64,000 bases of DNA from Streptomyces bauhiniae (GCF_004784475.1 NZ_SRRT01000005.1:124001-188000); one strand, 5' to 3'. Positions 51,243 through 60,288 are shown, counted from the first letter of the stretch. Numbers and translations are program-made. Notes: generated from the sequence alone by a model not told the origin.

Positions 51243-51767
51243 ATGCGTATCCGTACCGTCCACACCGTGCCCGTCCTCGCCGCCTCCGCCGCCCTGCTGC
51301 TGGCCGCCGCGCCCGGCCAGGCGGCCTCGCAGCCCCAGGCCGCGCCCGCCCGGTGTGCCGCGAAGGCGCTCGACATCCAGGCCAAGGCGGTGAAGGGGAA
51401 GACCACCGTCGTCCGCTTCTCGGTGACCAACTCCGGCTCCCGCGCCTGTCTCGTGGACCGGGTCCCGACGATCACCTTCGGTGAGCTGGACGGCGCCGCG
51501 CTGCCGACGCCGGAGGGCGGCCGGGGCACCTACCGGCTGGACGCCGGCAAGACGGCCTACGGCGCCGTGCGCACCATCGGCGACCCGTCCGACCCGGAGG
51601 CGCGGCGGTCCCCCTCGCTCGGGGTGTCGGCCTCGGCGTCCCAGTTCGGCCGTGACTTCTCGGCCGCGCACCTCGGCACCGGCCGGGAGATCCGGGTCTG
51701 GGAGCCGGTGACGACGTGGTGGCAGCCTACGCGCGCGAAGGCCGACAAGGCGATCGGCCTCGGCTGA
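51243..51767 (+). CDS. Secreted DUF4232 domain protein
   Basis: 174 residues from ATG 51243. Sec signal (about 1-28), then a beta-sandwich with the DUF4232 pattern: two conserved cysteines at ARCAAKALDI and SRACLVDRVP and the strand TVVRFSVTNSGS. No membrane anchor or lipobox is visible, so it should be released. Function unknown. An independent transcription unit is likely because a hairpin precedes it. Confidence 0.83.
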   Translation: MRIRTVHTVPVLAASAALLLAAAPGQAASQPQAAPARCAAKALDIQAKAVKGKTTVVRFSVTNSGSRACLVDRVPTITFGELDGAALPTPEGGRGTYRLDAGKTAYGAVRTIGDPSDPEARRSPSLGVSASASQFGRDFSAAHLGTGREIRVWEPVTTWWQPTRAKADKAIGLG

Positions 51768-52036
51768 CACAGAGGAACAGGTGAGCGGCGAACGCACGCC
51801 CGAGCGCCGCGCCGGGGTCCACACGTATGGGCCAAGTCCCGTACTCCTACTACGACTTGACCGGCGCGGCGCTTATCCTCCGGGACCGCACGGACCACTC
51901 CCGGAAGACTCTGGCATATGCCCGAAGCACCCCCGTATCGTGTGTTGCCAAATCCCTTACGGGGCATCGCGCGCTGTGCCACAGTCGTAGCGGTCCCTCC
52001 GTTCCCCCTGGCCCTACCGTCCCCTCGGAGTGCGTC

Positions 52037-53080
52037 ATGCCGCCCTCAGTCTCCGCGGACCGCCCGCCCGCCGGGCATCCCGAGGGCGCGCCGTCCGGCC
52101 AGGTCGGCCGGGCGGAGTGGGGCCTGCTCACCGACGAGGCCGACTGGTCGGTGGAGCTGTACCGCATCCTGGGCCTGGACCCGTCCGTGCCCGCGCTCAC
52201 CCTGGACGAACTCCCGGCGCTGGTCCACGAGGAGGACCGGCCGCGTCTCACCGCGATGGTGACGGGCTGCCTGGTGGACGCCCGCCCGATCGACGGCGAG
52301 TTCCGCGTACGGCGGCCCGACGACTCGGTACGGACCGTGCACATGAGGGGCGAGCCCGTACTGGGCACGGACGGCGGCGCCGTCTCCATGTGGGCCGTGA
52401 TCCGGGACGTGAGCGAACTCCGCCCGCACGGACGGTCTTTGGCCACGGGCCCGCCTCCTGTCCGCCGATTTCCCCTTCAGGGGCCACCCACGCTCGATCT
52501 CGCGGCACACCACATGCCCGGCGCACCGCCCGTCACGGCGGCGGCCGATTGGTGTGACGTGCTGGAACTACCGGGCGGAGCTGCCCTGTTGACCGTCGGC
52601 GACCTCACCGGCCCGGACCCCGCCACCCTGCTCGGCGCCGTGCACGGCCTGGCCCTGGCGGGCACCGGGCCCGCTCAAGTACTGGCCATACTGGACCAGT
52701 TGGACACCCCCACCTCTTTGCGTGGTGCGGTCTGCTGCCATTACGAGCCGCAGAACCGTAACTTCACCTGGGCCCGGTCCGGGCGCCCCGTCCCGCTGCT
52801 GTTCCGCGACGGGACGGGCCGCCGGCTCACCGCGCCGGACGACCCGCCTCCGGGCGCGGACTCTCCTTACGGGCAGGCCGAACTCACCCTGCGACCGGGC
52901 GACTTGCTCCTGCTGCACACCGAGCGGCTGGGCGAGCCGGACCTGGCACGCCTGCTCGGTCTCGGCCCACGCCTGAGCACGGCCCGTGCCGCGCGGGAGT
53001 GCGTGCGGTTGCTGGCCGGGGAGTTGGGCGTGGGGCAGCATGGCGACGCCTGTGTGCTCGCCGTCAGGGTCTCCGGGTGA
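52037..53080 (+). CDS. PAS domain protein with degenerate PPM/SpoIIE-type phosphatase domain
   Basis: 347 residues from ATG 52037 (GGAG upstream). A PAS-like domain (about 28-130, WSVELYRILGLDPSVPALTLDELPALVHEEDRPRLTAMV..DGEFRVRRPDDSVRTV) is followed by a SpoIIE-like domain (about 165-345). DWCDV and TVGDLTG match the GGDWYDV and GDVMGHG metal sites, but TDGLVE is replaced by TERLGE and the last acidic motif is GDACVLAVR. Such proteins normally dephosphorylate anti-anti-sigma factors; activity here is doubtful. It converges on the NsdA/B-type gene. Confidence 0.83.
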   Translation: MPPSVSADRPPAGHPEGAPSGQVGRAEWGLLTDEADWSVELYRILGLDPSVPALTLDELPALVHEEDRPRLTAMVTGCLVDARPIDGEFRVRRPDDSVRTVHMRGEPVLGTDGGAVSMWAVIRDVSELRPHGRSLATGPPPVRRFPLQGPPTLDLAAHHMPGAPPVTAAADWCDVLELPGGAALLTVGDLTGPDPATLLGAVHGLALAGTGPAQVLAILDQLDTPTSLRGAVCCHYEPQNRNFTWARSGRPVPLLFRDGTGRRLTAPDDPPPGADSPYGQAELTLRPGDLLLLHTERLGEPDLARLLGLGPRLSTARAARECVRLLAGELGVGQHGDACVLAVRVSG

Positions 53081-53095
53081 CGCGGACCTTCCCTG

Positions 53096-54589
53096 CTACG
53101 CCGGTGCCGCGCCTGTGTTGCGGCTCCGGGGCTTGGGCAACGCCTGCCTGATCTCCTCCCGCAGTTCACCGACCTTCGGATAGCTCGCGTACTCGGCGGT
53201 GAGCCGGTACATCTCGCGCAGCCGGTCCCAGGTGCGGCGGGAGGAGTTGGCTCCCATCGCCATCAGCGCCAACCGGGCGTACCGGTCAGCCTGTTCGGGG
53301 TCGTCCGCGATGAAGCAGGCCGAGGCCATGGAGAGATGGTCGAAGATCTTCGACCGCTCCCGCCCGTCGGTCCTGAGCGCCAGCGCCTTCTGGGCGTAGT
53401 GCTGAGCGTGCACGGCCGCGCTCGGGTCGTGCTCGGCGAGCGTGCGGTAGGCGAGGGCCTGCATGCCGTACAGATCCTCGTCCTTGAAGGTCTGCATCCA
53501 GTCCGGCTGCCGGGTGTCCTGGCGGTCGGAGACGAACAGGTCCTCCGCCTGGCCGAGGGTGCGGCGCATCGCCTGGCCACGGCCCATCGCGGCCTGCGCC
53601 CACGCCTCGATGGTGTGGAACATGGCCTTGGTTCTGGGCTGCAGCTCCTCCCCCGAGCCGGACTGGGCCAGCTTCATCAGGTCCATGGCGTCGTCCGGGC
53701 GGCCCAGATGCACCATCTGGCGGGCCGCCCGCGACAGCGCCTCCCCGGCGCGGGGGCGGTCGCCGCCCTCGTGCGCGGCGTGCGTGGCGATGACGAAGTA
53801 CTTCTGCGCCGTGGGCTCCAGACCCACGTCGTGGGACATCCAGCCCGCCAGGACCGCGAGGTTGGCGGCGACGCCCCACAGGCGCCGCTGGAGCTGGGGT
53901 GGATGGTGGTAGGCGAGCATGCCGCCCACCTCGTTGAGCTGGCCCACGACCGCCTTGCGCTGGAGGCCGCCACCACGGGCGGCGTCCCAGGCCCGGAACA
54001 CATTGACCGAGCCTTCCAGTTCCTCGACCTCCTGGGACCCGATGGGGGCGGCCTCGTAGCGGTCGAATCCGGCGGGTTCCGCGTGCAGTGGATTGTCGAG
54101 GACGGGGGCGTCGGCCCGGAGCGTGGGGTCGGTGTGCAACCAGTCGTGCATGGCGCTGCTGAGTGTGGCTCCCGCGGCGAGCGCGGCACCCGCGCCCACC
54201 AAGCCGCGTCGGTTGAGCATGAGGTCCATTCCCGTGAATTCGGTGAGGACCGCGGCGGTTCGTTCGGGCGCCCACAGCACGCCGTCGGGATCTTCGCTCT
54301 TCCCGTCGCCCTGCCGTTTCCCCGCACGCCCGTGCCGTACCAGACCGAGGTCCTCCATGGTCACGACACGGCCGAGACGCTCGGTGAACAGAGCCGCCAG
54401 CACCCTCGGCACCGGATCGCGCGGGATCTCTCCCATGTCGATCCAACGCCGTACCCGCGAGGTGTCCGTCGACAGTTGGGGATGGCCCATGGCCGCCGCC
54501 TGCCGGTTGACCAGTCGCGCGAGTTCGCCCTTGGACCAGCCGGCCATGCCGAACAGGTCCGCAAAGCGGGTGTTGGGTTGTCCGCTCAC
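53096..54589 (-). CDS. NsdA/NsdB-type TPR regulator of differentiation
   Basis: 497 residues from GTG 54589 (GGGGG upstream). Residues about 8-85 form a helical DNA-binding-like module (FADLFGMAGWSKGELARLVNRQAAAMGHPQLSTDTSRVRRWIDMGEIPRDPVPRVLAALFTERL). A hydrophobic link (LVGAGAALAAGATL, about 130-145) follows, then TPR-like helices from about 190 to 480. In S. coelicolor NsdA and NsdB are recalled as TPR proteins that hold back antibiotic production or sporulation. Placement near a chaplin gene fits NsdB (SCO7252). Function here is inferred. Confidence 0.8.
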   Translation of the reverse strand: MSGQPNTRFADLFGMAGWSKGELARLVNRQAAAMGHPQLSTDTSRVRRWIDMGEIPRDPVPRVLAALFTERLGRVVTMEDLGLVRHGRAGKRQGDGKSEDPDGVLWAPERTAAVLTEFTGMDLMLNRRGLVGAGAALAAGATLSSAMHDWLHTDPTLRADAPVLDNPLHAEPAGFDRYEAAPIGSQEVEELEGSVNVFRAWDAARGGGLQRKAVVGQLNEVGGMLAYHHPPQLQRRLWGVAANLAVLAGWMSHDVGLEPTAQKYFVIATHAAHEGGDRPRAGEALSRAARQMVHLGRPDDAMDLMKLAQSGSGEELQPRTKAMFHTIEAWAQAAMGRGQAMRRTLGQAEDLFVSDRQDTRQPDWMQTFKDEDLYGMQALAYRTLAEHDPSAAVHAQHYAQKALALRTDGRERSKIFDHLSMASACFIADDPEQADRYARLALMAMGANSSRRTWDRLREMYRLTAEYASYPKVGELREEIRQALPKPRSRNTGAAPA

Positions 54590-54652
54590 GTCAAGCCCCC
54601 AGGTTCTCGGCTGAGTTGACAGTAGCCCCGTGCAAGTTGCCGGGCGACTATT

Positions 54653-54690
54653 CGCCAGGGTTCGCCAGGGTGCGCCAGATGGTGTGCCAG
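54653..54690. repeat. Four CGCCAG/TGCCAG boxes, first three at exact 10-base steps
   Basis: CGCCAG at 54653-54658, 54663-54668 and 54673-54678, then TGCCAG at 54685-54690, in the divergent promoter region of the NsdA/B-type and phosphotransferase genes. About one helical turn apart, they resemble a cooperative binding site. Confidence 0.45.
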
Positions 54691-54848
54691 TGGACGTCGG
54701 GTGTCAGGTAGGAAAGCGCCACCCCGGCCCGGTCCTCCCAGGGGCACTCCCCAGGGTGTGCCTGGGCGGACCGGGCCGGGGTGGCGCGGCTCGTGACAAG
54801 CGACGCACAGGCAGGCACAGCAGGCACACGAAGGGATCTGTATCTCCC

Positions 54849-55985
54849 ATGTACGCAGCATCGTCCTCCGTGTCCGCCCCGCCCCGGCCACCACGTCCCC
54901 GCCCCGTGGGCGGCGGACCGTATCTGGACCCGGCGGCGCGACCCGGAGCACCCCTCCTGGGCGTGGGCCGGGCACCACGCATTCCCGGGCAGCCCGGCTC
55001 CCAGCCGCTCAGCGGCCGGCTGGACCTGTCCGGCCCACAGGGCTCTCAACTCCGCACCGCCATCGCCTCGGTGCAGCGGATCTGTCCGGAGTTCGCCCCG
55101 GTGCAGGTGCTCCGCCGCAGCCCCCGGTCCGTCACCTTCGTGGGGACGACCGGCCGCAGCACGGCGGTGGCCAAGTGCCTGCTGGACCACACACCTACGG
55201 CGGCGGAGCGGGTCCGGCACGAAATAGCTGCCTACCGCTCCTTCGTCCGGCACCGTCCGCCGGTGCGCGTGCCGCGGCTGATCGCGGCCGACCCGGACAA
55301 CTGCACGCTGGTGATCGAGCGGATGCCCGGCCGGGTGGCCGCGCACCGCCGCCACCCCTTGGAGGCGCCTCCGCGCGCGGACATCCGGGCCGCGCTCGGC
55401 GCGATCTGCCGGCTGAACGGCTGGCGGCCCCCGGCGGGCACCTTCGGCGCCCCGCTGGACTACGCGGACCGCCTCTCCCGCTACCACGAGCTGGGCCTGC
55501 TCACCGACCGCGACCTGGGCGACCTCCAGAAACTGCTGCACGGCATCGCGCACGCGGCCGGCCGCCAGGGCATGGGCCAGTTCTGCCACGGCGACGCGCT
55601 GCTCTCCAACATCCTGATGTCACCGGCCGGCCCGGTGCTGGTCGACTGGGAGCACGCCGGCTGGTACCTGCCGGGGTACGACCTGGCCACCCTCTGGCTG
55701 GTCCTCGGGGACGCACCCGAAGCGCGCCGTCAGATCAGCCAGCTCGCCCAGTCGGGCGGCCCGGCCTCGCGCGACGCCTTCCTGGTCAACCTGATGCTGG
55801 TGCTGACCCGTGAGATCCGCGCTTACGAGACGGCCGTACAGCGCTCGATGCACGGCACTCCCCCGGCCCCGGCCCATTCGGGCGCGGCCCCGTCCGGTGA
55901 GGAACAGCGGCTGTTGCTGCGGCGGCTGCACGACGACTGCCACATGGCCCGCCGGGCCGTGCGCGCGGCGGTCGGCACCCGCTAG
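54849..55985 (+). CDS. Phosphotransferase family protein (aminoglycoside phosphotransferase fold)
   Basis: 378 residues from ATG 54849, with a weak Shine-Dalgarno. A proline-rich N-terminus (about 60 residues) precedes a kinase-like fold (about 68-300): the catalytic loop GQFCHGDALLSNILM and metal motif VLVDWEHAGWYLPGYDLATLW. The Lys and hinge (AVAKCLLDH, LVIERMPGRV) are visible. Substrate unknown. It shares its promoter region with the divergent NsdA/B-type gene, so a regulatory link is possible. Confidence 0.83.
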   Translation: MYAASSSVSAPPRPPRPRPVGGGPYLDPAARPGAPLLGVGRAPRIPGQPGSQPLSGRLDLSGPQGSQLRTAIASVQRICPEFAPVQVLRRSPRSVTFVGTTGRSTAVAKCLLDHTPTAAERVRHEIAAYRSFVRHRPPVRVPRLIAADPDNCTLVIERMPGRVAAHRRHPLEAPPRADIRAALGAICRLNGWRPPAGTFGAPLDYADRLSRYHELGLLTDRDLGDLQKLLHGIAHAAGRQGMGQFCHGDALLSNILMSPAGPVLVDWEHAGWYLPGYDLATLWLVLGDAPEARRQISQLAQSGGPASRDAFLVNLMLVLTREIRAYETAVQRSMHGTPPAPAHSGAAPSGEEQRLLLRRLHDDCHMARRAVRAAVGTR

Positions 55986-56043
55986 AGCGGGCCCAGAGCA
56001 CCGCGGTGCGCCCGAGCGGCGGCGCATCGCGGTTCCGGGTGCC

Positions 56044-56096
56044 GGGCCTGTGGGGCGGGGGGCCAGTGGTATACGCCACTGACGCCCCGCAGGCCC
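56044..56096 (+). terminator. Two-tier hairpin between phosphotransferase and amidase genes
   Basis: Outer arms at 56044-56057 and 56083-56096 pair over 14 bases with one mismatch; an inner stem CAGTGG (56064-56069) with CCACTG (56076-56081) closes around TATACG. Confidence 0.6.
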
Positions 56097-56165
56097 GCGC
56101 CCCATCAGCGCGAAACTCGCCCGAAACCCTGTGTGACGTGGGAAATCATCTTCCCGAGGGCATCA

Positions 56166-56194
56166 TTGACGGATCGTCGGCAAGCCGGTACCAC
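56166..56194 (+). promoter_or_regulatory. Possible promoter of the amidase gene
   Basis: TTGACG at 56166-56171, 17 bases, TACCAC at 56189-56194. An inverted repeat GGGAA-N6-TTCCC at 56140-56155 lies just upstream. Modest match to the vegetative consensus. Confidence 0.4.
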
Positions 56195-56250
56195 TGACCC
56201 AGCTCGGCGCCGCCCGTCCCGCCACGCCCCGCCCGTCACAGGAGGCCGCA

Positions 56251-58218
56251 TTGCGAGGATTCGCCCCCGACCCGTCGTCCGCACCCGGTGTCAGACGCCT
56301 GAAGCGGACCGCCGGAACGCTCGCCACGGCCGCCCTGGTGCTGCCGCTGCTCGGCGCCGCCCCGGCCGCGCCCACCGCTCCCCCGGCCGACCAGTTGCAG
56401 CGCGCCTTCGGCAGTGCGGCGGCCGAGTACCGCGTACCGCAGAGCGTCCTGCTGGCCGTCTCCTACCTCCAGTCCCGCTGGGACGCGCACGCCGGGGCGC
56501 CCAGCGTCAGCGGCGGCTACGGCCCGATGCACCTGACCGACGCGCGTACCGCGCTGGCTGCGACCGAGCACCACGCGGAAGGCACGGAGGACGCCCGGGG
56601 TGACGACGCCCGTCCCGCACTGCACCCCAAGGCCCAGGCACCCGCACCCTCGAAGCTCCCCGCCCGGCTGACCACGCTGCGCCGCGCGGCGGAGCTGACG
56701 GGCCGTCCGGCGGCCGAGCTGCGCAGTGACCCGGCGGCCAACATCGCCGGCGGCGCCGCACTGCTGGCCGCCGCGCAGCGCGAGCTGGGCGAGCCGCTCA
56801 GCGCCGACCCGGCCGCCTGGTACGGCGCGGTGGCCCGTTTCTCCGCCGCCGACGACACGGCGACCGCCGCCGCGTACGCGAACGACGTGTACGACGTGCT
56901 GCGCACCGGCGAGCAGCGCACCACCGACGCCGGCCAGCGGGTCGAGCTGCAGGCGAGCCCGCAACTCAAGGCCGATACAGCTCAGTTGCAGCGGACGGGA
57001 CTGCGTGCCGCGCCCGCCGGTGATGTCGAGTGCCCGAGGTCGGTGTCCTGTGTGTCGGTCCCGGCGCCGTACGAGGAGTTCGGGGACAACGACTACGGCA
57101 ACCACGACCTGGGCCTGCGCCCGGCCGCCCAGCGGGTGAAGTACATCGTCATCCATGACACCGAGGGCGGCTGGGACGGAGTGATGAACCTGATCCAGGA
57201 CCCGACCTATGTGTCCTGGAACTACACCATCCGCTCGACCGATGGTCTGATCGCCCAGCATGTGAAGGCGAAGGACGTCGCCTGGCACGCGGGGAACTGG
57301 GATGTGAACGCCCGCTCCGTGGGCATCGAGCACGAGGGTTTCCTCACCGACCCGGACGCCTGGTACACGGAGGCGATGTACCGCTCCTCGGCCCGGCTGG
57401 TGAAGTACCTGTCCCGTGCGTACGGCGTGCCGCTGGACCGGCAGCACATCCTGGGCCACGAGAACGTGCCCGGCCCGACGACGTCCACCATCCCCGGTAT
57501 GCACACCGACCCGGGCCCGTACTGGGACTGGGGGCACTACTTCCAGTTGCTCGGCCACCCCTTCAAGCGCACCGGCACCAGCCGTTCCGGCCTGGTGACG
57601 ATCCTGCCGGACTACGCGGCCAACCAGCCGGTGTACACGGGCTGCACGACGAAGGGCGAGCCGTGCCCGGCGCACGGTTCCGGTGAGGTGCGGCTGTACT
57701 CCGACCACGACGTGAACGCGCCGCTGATCAAGGACATCGGCCTGGGCACCGAGCCGACCGACGGGGTCAACGACCTGTCCTCGCGGGTCTCCACCGGCCA
57801 GCAGTACGCGGTCGCGGACCGCTGGGGCGACTGGACGGCGATCTGGTACCTCGGGCAGAAGGCGTGGTTCCAGAACCCGCACCGCAAGGCGACCGCGGTG
57901 CCCGCGTCCGGGGTGACGATCACCCCGAAGGCGGGTCTGGCGAGCGTTCCGGTGTACGGGCGTGCCTACCCGGAGAAGGAGGCGTACCCGGCGGGCGTCC
58001 CGGCGCAGTCGGTGGTGCCGCTGCCGTACACGGTCCCGGCCGGGCAGAAGTACGTCGTCGGTGACCGGATGCCGGGCGAGTACTACTACGCGGTCACCTT
58101 CACCGAGGACTCGCACCGGGTGATCACCGGCAAGGACCTGTACTACGAGATCCAGTACGGCCACCGCGTCGGCTTCGTCCGCGCGGCGGACGTGGACGTG
58201 GCGGCCGCCCGCCGCTAG
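56251..58218 (+). CDS. Secreted N-acetylmuramoyl-L-alanine amidase with lytic-transglycosylase-like N-terminus
   Basis: 655 residues from TTG 56251, fixed by AGGAGG 7 bases upstream. Signal (about 15-40). Residues about 45-100 look like a transglycosylase (SLT) domain, EYRVPQSVLLAVSYLQSRWDAHAG..GGYGPMHLTD, where the catalytic Glu is Q74. Residues about 290-440 are an Amidase_2/PGRP domain with H302 (VIHDTEGG), E360 and H418/D420 (GMHTDPGPYWDW) as zinc/catalytic candidates. The C-terminal third is SH3-like repeats for wall binding. It should cut the MurNAc-L-Ala bond in peptidoglycan. Confidence 0.9.
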   Translation: MRGFAPDPSSAPGVRRLKRTAGTLATAALVLPLLGAAPAAPTAPPADQLQRAFGSAAAEYRVPQSVLLAVSYLQSRWDAHAGAPSVSGGYGPMHLTDARTALAATEHHAEGTEDARGDDARPALHPKAQAPAPSKLPARLTTLRRAAELTGRPAAELRSDPAANIAGGAALLAAAQRELGEPLSADPAAWYGAVARFSAADDTATAAAYANDVYDVLRTGEQRTTDAGQRVELQASPQLKADTAQLQRTGLRAAPAGDVECPRSVSCVSVPAPYEEFGDNDYGNHDLGLRPAAQRVKYIVIHDTEGGWDGVMNLIQDPTYVSWNYTIRSTDGLIAQHVKAKDVAWHAGNWDVNARSVGIEHEGFLTDPDAWYTEAMYRSSARLVKYLSRAYGVPLDRQHILGHENVPGPTTSTIPGMHTDPGPYWDWGHYFQLLGHPFKRTGTSRSGLVTILPDYAANQPVYTGCTTKGEPCPAHGSGEVRLYSDHDVNAPLIKDIGLGTEPTDGVNDLSSRVSTGQQYAVADRWGDWTAIWYLGQKAWFQNPHRKATAVPASGVTITPKAGLASVPVYGRAYPEKEAYPAGVPAQSVVPLPYTVPAGQKYVVGDRMPGEYYYAVTFTEDSHRVITGKDLYYEIQYGHRVGFVRAADVDVAAARR

Positions 58219-58225
58219 CGGGGCC

Positions 58226-58723
58226 TCAGCCCTGCTGGAACAGCTCCGCCGGGAGCGGCTTCAGCAGGGCGTACAGGTCGTCGGTGATGGGGCGGTCCCA
58301 GGCGGCGATGGTCACCAGGACGCCGTCACTGCGGTCGAACTGCACGCAGGAGATCCGGCCCTCGGAGAGCTTGAGGCGGCGGACGATCAGCAGGTTGTCG
58401 CCCTGGAGGACGGGGGTGTCCTCGGAGCCGACGACGGTGACCTCCTCCTCGTTGTCCAGCGCCAGCAGGAGCTGGGCGACCTCGAAGGGGATCTCGCCCT
58501 CGGCGGTCTCGCGGGCCGGGGAGCCCTCGGGGAGGTTGCCGATGATCATGGCGGGGCCACGGCCGCCGAACAGGTCGTAGCGCAGGAAGACGCCCTGGCA
58601 GCTTCCGTCGGGGGCGGGCAGCAGGCCCGCGCCGAGGTTGCCGGGCCAGTCGCCGGGGTCCATGGCCAGCACGTCGAAGTCTGGTCCGGCGGGAGTGGCG
58701 CTGCGGCGGCGGAGGAACGACAT
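58226..58723 (-). CDS. Hypothetical protein (165 residues)
   Basis: ATG 58723 begins MSFLRRRSATPAGPDFDVLAMDPGDWPGNLGAGLLPAPDGSC. I recognise no named domain. The central strand-rich part (EVAQLLLALDNEEEVTVVGSEDTPVLQGDNLLIVRRLKLSEGRISCVQFDRSDGVLVTIA) is conserved-looking and cytoplasmic. The Shine-Dalgarno is weak. The longer frame to 59707 is the shadow of the stress protein gene. It converges on the amidase gene. Confidence 0.7.
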   Translation of the reverse strand: MSFLRRRSATPAGPDFDVLAMDPGDWPGNLGAGLLPAPDGSCQGVFLRYDLFGGRGPAMIIGNLPEGSPARETAEGEIPFEVAQLLLALDNEEEVTVVGSEDTPVLQGDNLLIVRRLKLSEGRISCVQFDRSDGVLVTIAAWDRPITDDLYALLKPLPAELFQQG

Positions 58724-58794
58724 GCCGCCAATGGTACGTGCCCGAAGCGGCCCGGCGGCGTGCGGGAGCCCTCCCGGCATGCCCCCGTGCGGGG

Positions 58795-59697
58795 TCATTC
58801 CTCGACGGGGCTGGAGGGCACCACGGCGACGGGGCTCGCCGCGTGCAGCAGGACGGCCTGGGTGACCGAGCCGAGCATGCGGGCGGGTGCGAGCAGCCGG
58901 CGCCGGTGGCGGCCGACGACGACCAGATCGGCGCCCGCCGAGAGGGCGACCAGATGTCCGGCGGCGTCGCCCGGCAGCGCCTCGGCCTCGGCGTCGACGC
59001 CGGGGTACTGGGCGCGCAGCGGGTCGAGGAACCCTTCGGCGAGGACGCGGGTCTCGCTCTCCACGGCGACCTGGTCGATGGGCGGCGGCACGAGCTGGCC
59101 GGGGGCCGACCAGGTCTGTACGGGCCAGGGGTAGGCGGCGATCACCTGGAGTCGGGCGCCGAGCAGCGACGCCTCGGCGAAGGCGAAGCCGAGGACGCCG
59201 TCGTCGGGGCTGTCGACGTGGAGTCCGACGACGACCCGGCGTCCGGGTTCGGCCGGTGGCTCGGCGTGCACCTCGCGGCCGGGACGCGGGACGACGACCA
59301 CCGGGCAGGGGGTGTCGCGGGCGGCGGCGACGGAGTTGGAGCCGAGCAGCAGGCTGGCGAAGCCGCCCCGGCCGCGTGAGCCGAGGACCAGCAACTGGGC
59401 GTCGGCGCCGAGTTCGGGCAGGACCGCGCCGGGTACGCCCTCGACGGCGACGTACTCCACGGTGGGCAGGTCGGGCAGGCCGGCGAGCCGGTCGCGGACC
59501 TCGTCCAGGACGGGGTCGCCGCTGTCGTCGGGCGGGCCGGCGACGAGGATGTCGGCCTGGCCCCAGGCCGCGTACTGGCGCACATGCACCACGCGCAGCG
59601 GTGCGACGCGGCGGCGGGCGGCCTCCAGGGCCCAGTCGAGGGCGCGCAGGCTGTCCTCGGAACCGTCGACCGCGGCGATGACCGGCACAGCGCTCAT
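58795..59697 (-). CDS. Universal stress protein, two tandem Usp domains
   Basis: 300 residues from ATG 59697. Two Usp domains, about 5-138 and 150-296, with the ATP motif VLGSRGRGGFASLLLGSNS (complete G-2x-G-9x-GS/T) in the first and VVGRHRRRLLAPARMLGSVTQAVL in the second. It is the second such gene in the window; the other is at 5964-6848. Role in dormancy or stress is inferred from the family. Confidence 0.9.
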   Translation of the reverse strand: MSAVPVIAAVDGSEDSLRALDWALEAARRRVAPLRVVHVRQYAAWGQADILVAGPPDDSGDPVLDEVRDRLAGLPDLPTVEYVAVEGVPGAVLPELGADAQLLVLGSRGRGGFASLLLGSNSVAAARDTPCPVVVVPRPGREVHAEPPAEPGRRVVVGLHVDSPDDGVLGFAFAEASLLGARLQVIAAYPWPVQTWSAPGQLVPPPIDQVAVESETRVLAEGFLDPLRAQYPGVDAEAEALPGDAAGHLVALSAGADLVVVGRHRRRLLAPARMLGSVTQAVLLHAASPVAVVPSSPVEE

Positions 59698-59861
59698 CGT
59701 TCCTCACCTCCCGGGACGCGGCCTCCCCGTGCCGGGGCGGGCCTGTTGTCGGGCCCAGCCTCGCTCAGGCGGCGCTCGGGTGGAGGCGCCGCGGGGCGCG
59801 TGTTGGGCAATCGCGGCCGGAACACCCCCGGTCGGCTCCGGTCCGGGTCGGCCCGGTCGCG

Positions 59862-60104
59862 TCAGGTGAGGTCGAACTCGCCCTCGCGGGCCCCCAGGAC
59901 GAAGGCGCCCCATTCGGCGGGGGTGAAGATCAGGGAGGGGCTCTCCGGGCGGCGGCTGTTGCGCATCGCGATGAAGCCCTCGACGAAGGCGATCTGGACA
60001 TCGCCCCGGCCTCCGCTGCTGGACTGCCACTCGGCCCCGCTGAGATCCAGGTCCGGCTTGTCCCAGCCCGTGAGCGACTGCTGCTGGATGGTGCTCTCGG
60101 CCAC
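59862..60104 (-). CDS. DUF397 domain protein
   Basis: 80 residues from GTG 60104 with GGAGG 8 bases upstream. The pattern WQSSSGGRGDVQIAFVEGFIAMRNSRRPESPSLIFTPAEWGAFVLGAREGEFD is a DUF397 domain, usually encoded beside a Scr1/XRE-type HTH gene, as in the BldB/WhiJ-type regulatory sets of Streptomyces. No such HTH gene is near, so this is an orphan copy. Confidence 0.88.
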   Translation of the reverse strand: MAESTIQQQSLTGWDKPDLDLSGAEWQSSSGGRGDVQIAFVEGFIAMRNSRRPESPSLIFTPAEWGAFVLGAREGEFDLT

Positions 60105-60288
60105 GTCCGTGCTCCTCCCATTACGTCGTCCGCGGCTCAGCCTAGCGACCGGCCAGGACCCCGCACAGGCCACGTGAGGGGGACCTTGTGGCGGGTGGGT
60201 GTACGCGGGCGCCGGGTCCCGCACGGAAAAATCCCGGCCCGCCTCTTGCCCGCGGCCCGACGGCCTGAATTACTGGCCTCGGCACGAT

